A DNA stretch of 20,817 nt from Bacteroidota bacterium (GTDB lineage: Bacteria; Bacteroidota; Bacteroidia; Sphingobacteriales; Sphingobacteriaceae), in contig JABDBT010000036.1 of NCBI GenBank assembly GCA_013288465.1, forward strand, positions 1 to 20,817, given 5' to 3'. The position numbers and the translations under genes are program-made. The notes below the pieces were generated by a model. It had not been told where the DNA came from. It worked only from the letters and a program-made list of their open reading frames with translations, and searched no databases. This document shows positions 15,282 through 20,817 of the stretch, piece by piece (the first letter of the stretch is position 1; each line of letters starts with the position of its first letter).

Positions 15282-15455
15282 CACCCTCTTTATGCGCAGC
15301 AAAGAGAGGGTGGTCGAGCGATTTAGCGATGACCGGGTGAGTCCTCGCCGAGCAGCATTTTTCTCCAAAGCATGTCGCCGCCTACTCACCCCGACTACGC
15401 AAACTATTCCAGCCCTCTCTCCGCTGCGCGCAAAGAGGGCTGGAATAGTTTGCGT
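15282..15455. repeat. Composite palindromic intergenic element (three inverted repeats)
   Basis: Three inverted repeats lie side by side. The first pairs CACCCTCT (15282-15289) with AGAGGGTG (15305-15312). The second pairs GGGTGAGT (15335-15342) with ACTCACCC (15384-15391). The third has perfect 22-bp arms at 15397-15418 and 15434-15455 around a 15-nt GC-rich loop. The first and third share the CCCTCT/AGAGGG core and a Gly/Cys-rich loop similar to each other (GCGCAGC against GCTGCGCGC), suggesting a common origin. The third would make a very stable RNA hairpin and may end transcription from the peptidase gene. It looks like a dispersed REP- or MITE-like repeat, but copy number cannot be seen here. 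Confidence 0.7.
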
Positions 15456-15537
15456 TTGTACTGTAACCTAATGACATTGTACATCTTTCAAGTAGGGAAT
15501 CTTCATAAATTGCATACCTTGACATCCCCAATTAACT

Positions 15538-15564
15538 AATCACTAACCTCCAATCACTAACCTC
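15538..15564. repeat. 13-bp direct repeat, period 14, just after the peptidase stop
   Basis: AATCACTAACCTC occurs at 15538-15550 and again at 15552-15564. Related fragments flank it (ATTAACTA before, TAACTCC after), so it is probably a short degenerate tandem repeat. It ends 6 bp before the peptidase stop codon on the opposite strand. Confidence 0.7.
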
Positions 15565-15570
15565 TAACTC

Positions 15571-17979
15571 CTACTTCCCATTTTTAACATACTTATCCAG
15601 CCATTGGTTCATTTCCCAAAGCATGTGCAGCAGGTTTTCTTTACCGCGATAGCTGTGTGCTTCATAAGGAAGGAAAACGAACCTCACCGTGCCGCCATAG
15701 CCTTTAATAGCTGCAAACAGGCGTTCGCTGTTAATGGGGAACGTGCCCGAGTTATCATCGGCATCGCCATGTATCAATAAAATTGGGGTTTTGATCTTGT
15801 CGGCAAAACTGAAAGGGCTCATGTCGTAATACAGTTTAGGGTCATCCCAATAAGTACGGTCCTCGTTCTGGAAGCCAAATGGCGTTAGCGTGCGGTTATA
15901 AGCGCCGCTGCGGGCAATACCGGCCTTAAACAGGTTGGTATGCGCCAATAAATTGGCCGTCATGAAAGCGCCGTAGCTATGGCCGCCTACGGCTACGCGG
16001 TTGCGGTCGCCCACACCCATGTCTGCCAGTTTATTAATGGCCGCTTCGGCGTTCATTTTTAGTTGTTCAACAAAAGTATCATTAGGGCGTTTACCATCTT
16101 TGGCTACGATAGGCATTTCGGCATTATCTAAAATGGCATAGCCCTGGGTAACCCAAAATATAGGCGAAGCCCAGCTAATGGTAATAAACCTGTTTTGCGA
16201 GCCGCGTATCTGCGCCGCGTCTGCAGCCGAATTAAACTCGCGTGGATAGGCCCAAATTAAAACCGGCAATGGGCCATCCTTGGCTTTGTTATAGCCTTTT
16301 GGCAGGTAAAGGTCGCCGGTAAGGTCAACACCATCTGCACGTTTGTAGGATATTTTTTGCTTGCTAACTCCAACCAATTGCGGATAAGGATTTTTGAAAT
16401 CGGTTACCGGCACATCGGCCATTTTTAGTATTAAGTTTTTGATGTAATAATTAGGCACTTCGGTTTGTGATTCCTTACGGGTAAGCAACACCAGTTTATC
16501 CGGGTCTATCACATCCACCACATTTTCATAATAACCTTCGCTGCAACGCCACAATATTTCGTTTTGTTTAGTGCTGAGGTCAAATTTGGCTAAAAATGGC
16601 AGGTCGCCTTTGGGCGATGAGCCTACGGCATTGTTCATTAACAGTTTAGTGCCGTTATCAACCGGGTAAATCACCATACGGCCAAATTTATTTTTAGCCG
16701 TAACAGCGGCACCCGGGTTGGTATAAGCATCGGTTTCGTTACGCTCATACAGTTTTTCCAAACTCCCGGTTGATGGGTTATAGCGGCTAACCTTTTCAGT
16801 TTGCCTTGCCCTTGATGCTTCGGTAACCAGGGCCAGGGTGTTAGTGCCCCATTGGGTACCGCGGTAACGCATGTTTGTTTTAAACAGTTGCTTGGCCTCA
16901 CCATTAAAGGGCGCGTTTAGGGCATACACCGCGTCATGAAATTCAACTTTCTTTTTGATCAACCCGCTATCTAATGGGTGGCACCAGGTTACGGTTGCTG
17001 CTTCATCGCCGCGCCAGTTAAAATCGCGGTCAATATTTTGGGTGTTGTCATTGCCCGAGGGACGGCCTTCTGCTGACGGCAGTTCGGCCAGCACTTTTAC
17101 AACTTTTCCTTTCAGGTCGGTAATAGTTACCGTTGATGGGAAACCACCGGCAGTAACCAGGTACGAAAATGGTTTCCGGATGGTACGCAGCATCATATAT
17201 TTTTTATCGGGCGACAGGCTGACATTATCATAGATAGCCGGTTTTCCAATTTTGGTTTCAACCCCGCCCTTATTTTCAACCAATTGCGAAGTAGCATAAA
17301 ACTCAAACAACTGCTCGTCATAAGGCGATTTGATCAGGTCCTCAAAAGTGGCGCTTGGCGCTGTTTTACCTAAGTTTTGCTGAATGGTTGGCCCCTTCGG
17401 CATTAATGATTTTTGCGGCGCCATCTTTGCCGTTTTAATAATGGTATGGTATAATATTTCCTGGTCGTCAACCCAGGCAATGCCACTTCCTAATACCACA
17501 TTTAATTGCCCTTTGTTCACTTTTATTGCTTTTTTGGTAGCAATGTCAATTACATACAGGTCAACCCCTTTTGGATTGGTTTGGGTAAATAATATTCTCT
17601 TTTCATTGGGGCTCCAGCTCATGTTGCCCGCCCTTAAAGGTTGCGGTAAGCCGGTAACGGTAAAGCTTTGCCCGCTTTTAATATTTTTCAGTGTAAAGTT
17701 ATTAATGAAGTTTTGCCTGCTTGGCGCAAAGTTTTCAGGGTTAATGCGCAGGCCTGCTATTCGCATTTCGGGCATGGCCAGTTCAGCTACCGATGGATAC
17801 GAGGTATGATCGGCCAATAATATCCATTCGGCCTTTGAGCTGATGCTTACCGTGGGCGTAGGTTTGGCTAACAGCAGGTCGGCAATTTCTTTTGGCGGTG
17901 TTTGGTAGCTTATGGCATCCTGTGCCTTAATTTCAAATGCTATTAACAGCAATAAAACGGGGAGTAAAATTCTTTTCAT
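15571..17979 (-). CDS. Exported S9-family serine peptidase, S9D glutamyl-endopeptidase-like
   Basis: The 802-residue protein has a signal peptide (1-19, ending Ile-Lys-Ala before Gln20), a long beta-propeller region (about 30-540) and a C-terminal alpha/beta-hydrolase domain (about 545-800). The catalytic triad is visible: Ser668 in Gly-Gly-His-Ser-Tyr-Gly-Ala-Phe, Asp741 in His-Gly-Asp-Ala-Asp-Asp-Asn, and His775 in Glu-Ala-His-Ser-Tyr. The nucleophile segment with Met-Thr-Ala-Asn-Leu-Leu-Ala-His and the Asp-Asn-Ser-Gly-Thr-Phe-Pro after the Asp resemble the S9D group that includes plant chloroplast glutamyl endopeptidase. It probably cuts peptides in the periplasm. The gene is monocistronic, bounded by a hairpin upstream (18124-18162) and a palindromic repeat cluster downstream. 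Confidence 0.9.
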   Translation of the reverse strand: MKRILLPVLLLLIAFEIKAQDAISYQTPPKEIADLLLAKPTPTVSISSKAEWILLADHTSYPSVAELAMPEMRIAGLRINPENFAPSRQNFINNFTLKNIKSGQSFTVTGLPQPLRAGNMSWSPNEKRILFTQTNPKGVDLYVIDIATKKAIKVNKGQLNVVLGSGIAWVDDQEILYHTIIKTAKMAPQKSLMPKGPTIQQNLGKTAPSATFEDLIKSPYDEQLFEFYATSQLVENKGGVETKIGKPAIYDNVSLSPDKKYMMLRTIRKPFSYLVTAGGFPSTVTITDLKGKVVKVLAELPSAEGRPSGNDNTQNIDRDFNWRGDEAATVTWCHPLDSGLIKKKVEFHDAVYALNAPFNGEAKQLFKTNMRYRGTQWGTNTLALVTEASRARQTEKVSRYNPSTGSLEKLYERNETDAYTNPGAAVTAKNKFGRMVIYPVDNGTKLLMNNAVGSSPKGDLPFLAKFDLSTKQNEILWRCSEGYYENVVDVIDPDKLVLLTRKESQTEVPNYYIKNLILKMADVPVTDFKNPYPQLVGVSKQKISYKRADGVDLTGDLYLPKGYNKAKDGPLPVLIWAYPREFNSAADAAQIRGSQNRFITISWASPIFWVTQGYAILDNAEMPIVAKDGKRPNDTFVEQLKMNAEAAINKLADMGVGDRNRVAVGGHSYGAFMTANLLAHTNLFKAGIARSGAYNRTLTPFGFQNEDRTYWDDPKLYYDMSPFSFADKIKTPILLIHGDADDNSGTFPINSERLFAAIKGYGGTVRFVFLPYEAHSYRGKENLLHMLWEMNQWLDKYVKNGK

Positions 17980-18123
17980 AACAAAGCGGTTGATTTTGAG
18001 GAAGGTAAGTTACGAAAATGTATTTGGTGTTTTTAATTGTATTGGTGTTTTTACTTACAGGTATTGAAATTAGAATAAGGGGAATGAGCCAACATGCCAC
18101 ATTAGTTGTAAAATCCATAAATC

Positions 18124-18162
18124 AAAAAGCCCTGTTTGTACATGCGACAAACAGGGCTTTTT
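18124..18162. terminator. Perfect 16-bp hairpin, bidirectional terminator
   Basis: AAAAAGCCCTGTTTGT (18124-18139) and ACAAACAGGGCTTTTT (18147-18162) are perfect inverted arms around a 7-nt loop. The A-run on one side and T-run on the other let it work in both directions. It begins 20 bp after the stop of the NHL lipoprotein gene on the - strand, so that gene is its main client; it also isolates the S9 peptidase gene from upstream transcription. Confidence 0.9.
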
Positions 18163-18181
18163 GTTAAGTTATGAATTCTTC

Positions 18182-19597
18182 TTATTGGAACTTCGGCACA
18201 ATTTTGCGGATCACATTATTATAGAAATCGCCAACATAAACATTACCTGCCGCATCAGCAGTAACCCCTTGTGGGTTGTTGAATAGGGCGGTTGTTCCCG
18301 GGCCATCTATATAGCCCGAAGTATTTAAAGCACCTGCCAGGGTATATAAAACCTTGGCGGCTGTAATTTCTAATATACGCCCGCTCGAATCAGCAATGTA
18401 CAAGTTGCCGGCAGCATCAATTGAAATGGCCACCGGTGCGCCAACCACGTTTTTTTGTACCGGGTTACCTGCTAAAGTAGTAACAACACCTGCTGAGGTG
18501 ATCATGCGGATGGCCCGGTTTCCCTGGTCGGCAACATAAACGTTTCCTGTCGCGTCAACCGCTACCGAAGTTGGCGAGCTAAATAAAGCAGCTGTTCCAT
18601 ATACCGTAGTACCGCTTCCGTCAAAATACCCTGTTACAGGGCCGCCGCCTACCTGTGGCGGGTAGCCTGCAAGCGTACTTACCACACCTGCCGGTGTAAT
18701 TTTGCGGATAAGGTTATTTCCCCTGTCGGCAACGTAAACGTTGCCTGTGGCATCACAGGCAACGCCTGATGGACTCCTAAACTCAACAACTGATCCTGTT
18801 CCGTCAACATAACCGTACAAACCGTTTCCGGCAAAGGTACTTACTACGCCAGCCGGTGTTATTTTACGGATAAGATTATTGCCTAAATCGGCAACGTAAG
18901 CATTGCCTGTGGCATCAAAAGCTATGCTTCTTGGGCCATAAAACGTTGCAGACGCAATTGCGCCGTCGGCATAACCCAGTGTTGGGTTGGTATAACTTGA
19001 AACCACCGCTGTGGTGGTCATCTTCCGTATTAAATTATTGAGGGCATCTATCACATAAACATTACCGTTGTTATAGGTTAATGCCTGCGGGCCGCTAAAC
19101 AATGCGGCTGTGCCAGTACCATCCAGGTAGCCATAGGTTGAACCACCGGCGAAGGTGCTAACGGTACTGGTAAGCCCCGTTCCAGAAGCGGTTGTAGTAA
19201 ATTTTATCACAGCACCATAACCCGGCCCACCGGCATTGGTAGCGTAAGCACGCAGGTAATACGTAGTTGAAGGGGCTAAACCGGTTAGCCTGCTTATAAA
19301 ACCGGCGTTGGTGGTATTCACCGTATCTGATGTTTTTGAATCAGCTATGGTAGGTGTTTGGTTTGTTGCGCTCCAGCAAACACCATTGGCTGATATATCG
19401 CCATAATTGGTATTGGTAATTATCCCCCCGCTTTGGGCTGTAGTTGATGCTAATGAACTTATCACGTTTAGCGTTACTACCGAGGGCGGCAGTACTGAGC
19501 TGGAAACAGTTGGGGTTTTGGTACAGCCACTTATCCCAATTAGGATTGATAATGTTATTATCGCTGAAAAGATGGTGCCCGTTAAAGGTTTTCTCAT
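18182..19597 (-). CDS. NHL-repeat beta-propeller lipoprotein
   Basis: I chose the ATG at 19597 (471 residues) because it gives a clean lipoprotein signal: Met-Arg-Lys, a hydrophobic core and Ile-Ser-Gly-Cys with Cys25. The frame extends 17 codons further, but that would put the start on top of the -7 box at 19646-19653. After the signal comes a fibronectin-III-like domain (about 35-135) with Leu-Ala-Pro-Ser-Thr-Thr-Tyr-Tyr-Leu-Arg-Ala-Tyr. Six NHL repeats follow, each with a Val-Tyr-Val-Ala-Asp ... Asn-Leu-Ile-Arg-Lys core, enough for a six-bladed propeller. Such proteins sit at the cell envelope and bind proteins or glycans; no catalytic motif is seen and the role is unknown. Its neighbours are unrelated, so it is likely a single-gene unit. 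Confidence 0.88.
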   Translation of the reverse strand: MRKPLTGTIFSAIITLSILIGISGCTKTPTVSSSVLPPSVVTLNVISSLASTTAQSGGIITNTNYGDISANGVCWSATNQTPTIADSKTSDTVNTTNAGFISRLTGLAPSTTYYLRAYATNAGGPGYGAVIKFTTTASGTGLTSTVSTFAGGSTYGYLDGTGTAALFSGPQALTYNNGNVYVIDALNNLIRKMTTTAVVSSYTNPTLGYADGAIASATFYGPRSIAFDATGNAYVADLGNNLIRKITPAGVVSTFAGNGLYGYVDGTGSVVEFRSPSGVACDATGNVYVADRGNNLIRKITPAGVVSTLAGYPPQVGGGPVTGYFDGSGTTVYGTAALFSSPTSVAVDATGNVYVADQGNRAIRMITSAGVVTTLAGNPVQKNVVGAPVAISIDAAGNLYIADSSGRILEITAAKVLYTLAGALNTSGYIDGPGTTALFNNPQGVTADAAGNVYVGDFYNNVIRKIVPKFQ

Positions 19598-19620
19598 GTG
19601 TATTAAAAAAATATATGCAC

Positions 19621-19638
19621 TCCCGATAGCTATCAGGA
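19621..19638. repeat. 18-bp near-palindrome in the NHL gene leader
   Basis: TCCCGATAGCTATCAGGA is a palindrome with one mismatched pair (C19624/A19635), centred on GATAGCTATC. It lies between the predicted transcription start and the ATG at 19597, so it would be in the 5' UTR. It may be a dispersed genomic motif or a regulatory site. Confidence 0.5.
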
Positions 19639-19645
19639 CAGGGTG

Positions 19646-19653
19646 CAAAGATA
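19646..19653 (-). promoter_or_regulatory. -7 promoter box for the NHL lipoprotein gene
   Basis: Read on the - strand the bases are TATCTTTG, a full match to the Bacteroidota TAnnTTTG -7 consensus. A clear TTG near -33 is lacking. Transcription would start near 19640, leaving a leader of about 43 nt and supporting the start codon at 19597. Confidence 0.55.
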
Positions 19654-19830
19654 GTATTATTGATGCTTTGAATTAAACTAATGTTTAAGCTGTTATGCTT
19701 ATACGCTGTAAATTTTTTAAAGATATGAGTTCAGTTTTTATTATGAGGGCAAACAGCCGTGTTATTGGTGTTTTTTAACATATATTAACATTATGGGGTG
19801 AAAGGCAGGAGTTTTGCAGATCATTAGGCT

Positions 19831-19889
19831 TAAAGCAAAAAGACCAAAGCAAAAAGCTTCCCGCTCCCTGTTTTGGTCTTTTCGCTTTA
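19831..19889 (-). terminator. Long hairpin after carB, probable terminator
   Basis: TAAAGCAAAAAGACCAAA (19831-19848) and TTTGGTCTTTTCGCTTTA (19872-19889) form an 18-bp stem with one mismatch and a 23-nt loop. It begins 11 bp after the carB stop on the - strand. The arm read last is T-rich, but no separate U-run follows, so efficiency is uncertain. Confidence 0.6.
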
Positions 19890-19899
19890 GGCTTTCTGC

Positions 19900-20817
19900 T
19901 TATTTACTCAGGTACATTGATTTCTCTTTATACAAGTGCCTGAAGTATGGGTCCTGCAAATCAGGTATAAAACGTATGGCCTCGCCGGTTGATTTCATTT
20001 CGGGGCCAAGCTGTTTTTCCACCTCGGGGAATTTATCGAAAGAGAATACCGGTTCTTTAATGGCATAACCTTTTAACTTACGCTCGATAGTAAAGTCTTT
20101 CAACTTATTAACCTCCAGCATAACTTTGGCAGCTATGTTGATATAAGGAACATCATACGCTTTGGCTATAAATGGCACCGTACGTGATGCGCGCGGGTTG
20201 GCCTCTATCACATAAACACTGTCATTTTTAATAGCGAACTGGATATTCAGCAAGCCACGTACATTTAGCGCTTTGGCTATCTTAATGGTATATTCTTCCA
20301 TTTTGCTGATCACATCGTCCGTCAGGTCAAACGGAGGCAGGACAGCAAATGAATCGCCCGAGTGGATACCCGCTGGCTCAATATGCTCCATCATGCCTAT
20401 GATATGTACATCATCGCCATCGCTTATCGAGTCAGACTCGGCTTCTGATGCGCGATCAAGAAAATGATCTATCAGCACCCGGTTGCCCGGCAGGTTCTTT
20501 AACAGGCTAACAACGGCTTTTTCAAGGTCTTCATCATTAATTACAATACTCATGCCCTGGCCGCCCAGTACGTAGCTGGGGCGTACCAATACCGGGTAAC
20601 CTACATGGTGCGCAACCTCTAAAGCTTCTTCGGCACTTTCGGCAACACCATATTTTGGATAAGGGATGTCTAATTCTTTCAACAGGTCTGAAAAACGGCC
20701 GCGGTCTTCGGCAATATCCATATTGTCGAATGAGGTACCTATGATTTTTATGCCATGCTGATGCATTTTCTCGGCCATCTTCAGCGCGGTTTGCCCGCCC
20801 AGCTGAACAATTACGCC
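19900..20817 (-). CDS. carB: Carbamoyl-phosphate synthase large subunit, C-terminal part (5' end outside window)
   Basis: The frame is open to the window edge; the first visible residues are Gly-Val-Ile-Val-Gln-Leu-Gly-Gly-Gln-Thr, a CarB hallmark, so the Met at 20778 is internal. The 305 visible residues are the second ATP-grasp half, which phosphorylates carbamate: Arg-Pro-Ser-Tyr-Val-Leu-Gly-Gly-Gln-Gly-Met and Glu-Ala-Asn-Pro-Arg-Ala-Ser-Arg-Thr-Val-Pro-Phe are both present. CarB with CarA makes carbamoyl phosphate for pyrimidines and arginine in the cytoplasm. The protein stops about 30 residues after Gly-Pro-Glu-Met-Lys-Ser-Thr-Gly-Glu, so the MGS-like regulatory domain that follows in E. 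coli CarB is absent. I believe shorter CarB proteins are usual in this phylum, so this is not taken as a damaged gene. Confidence 0.93.
   Translation of the reverse strand, partial: GVIVQLGGQTALKMAEKMHQHGIKIIGTSFDNMDIAEDRGRFSDLLKELDIPYPKYGVAESAEEALEVAHHVGYPVLVRPSYVLGGQGMSIVINDEDLEKAVVSLLKNLPGNRVLIDHFLDRASEAESDSISDGDDVHIIGMMEHIEPAGIHSGDSFAVLPPFDLTDDVISKMEEYTIKIAKALNVRGLLNIQFAIKNDSVYVIEANPRASRTVPFIAKAYDVPYINIAAKVMLEVNKLKDFTIERKLKGYAIKEPVFSFDKFPEVEKQLGPEMKSTGEAIRFIPDLQDPYFRHLYKEKSMYLSK

Larger units (their letters stand above)
15188..15570. other. 383-bp gene-free stretch between dgkA and the S9 peptidase, filled by palindromic repeats
   Basis: Both neighbours are on the - strand, so this is the 3' side of the peptidase gene and the 5' side of dgkA. 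The central part (15282-15455) is a set of three inverted repeats and 15538-15564 a direct repeat, listed separately. A 76-codon open frame at 15241-15471 runs through the palindromes and is not credible as a gene. No clear TAnnTTTG promoter for dgkA was found. Confidence 0.7.
19598..19899. other. 302-bp intergenic region between carB and the NHL lipoprotein gene
   Basis: It holds the leader and promoter of the NHL gene (19621-19653) and a hairpin after carB (19831-19889), each listed separately. The AT-rich middle, 19660-19830, shows no gene, RNA or clear repeat. Confidence 0.7.

Noticed and set aside
15241..15471. 76-codon + strand open frame
   Set aside because: It spans three inverted repeats and its Arg-rich translation follows from the palindromes; the neighbouring genes are on the other strand.
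17384..17809. 141-codon frame antisense to the S9 peptidase
   Set aside because: It lies wholly inside a well-supported gene and has no recognisable domain; it is a shadow frame.
19597..19648. Longer N-terminus for the NHL lipoprotein starting at 19648
   Set aside because: That start overlaps the TATCTTTG -7 box and would bury the lipoprotein signal 17 residues in; the ATG at 19597 fits better.

Overview
The window looks like chromosomal DNA of a Bacteroidota bacterium, most likely of the family Sphingobacteriaceae (Mucilaginibacter/Pedobacter type). The evidence is a SusC/SusD outer-membrane pair, a lipoprotein with a Bacteroidota-type signal, TAnnTTTG-like -7 promoter boxes, weak Shine-Dalgarno sites, and a CarB that ends before the MGS-like regulatory domain. 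The genus is inference; nothing in the window names it.

Positions 1-13528 (+ strand) form one carbohydrate-utilisation locus whose left edge lies outside the window. In order it holds the C-terminal part of a SusC TonB-dependent transporter, a SusD glycan-binding lipoprotein, an RraA/HMG-aldolase-like protein, two tandem paralogous exported GH2 glycosidases, an enolase-superfamily sugar-acid dehydratase, an SDR dehydrogenase and an SMP-30 lactonase. Read as a pathway, SusCD imports oligosaccharides, the GH2 enzymes release a sugar, the SDR oxidises it to a lactone, SMP-30 opens the lactone, the enolase-type enzyme dehydrates the aldonate, and the RraA-like protein could cleave the 2-keto-3-deoxy acid. 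That would be a self-contained, kinase-free oxidative pathway joined to a polysaccharide utilisation locus. The substrate is not determined; galactose is one possibility. No inner-membrane sugar transporter, kinase or regulator is visible. An 11-bp-stem hairpin after susD and a 20-bp palindrome just before the RraA-like gene may separate expression of susCD from the catabolic genes.

Positions 13529-14103 have no gene but are rich in inverted and direct repeats. They hold a TAnnTTTG box followed about 65 bp later by a strong intrinsic terminator, which could be a small-RNA unit.

Positions 14104-20817 are all on the - strand and are mostly housekeeping: recO and a diacylglycerol/undecaprenol-kinase-like gene 1 bp apart, a palindromic intergenic repeat cluster, an exported S9 prolyl-oligopeptidase-family peptidase (S9D, glutamyl-endopeptidase-like), a six-repeat NHL lipoprotein, and the 3' part of carB. 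The last three are separated by hairpins.
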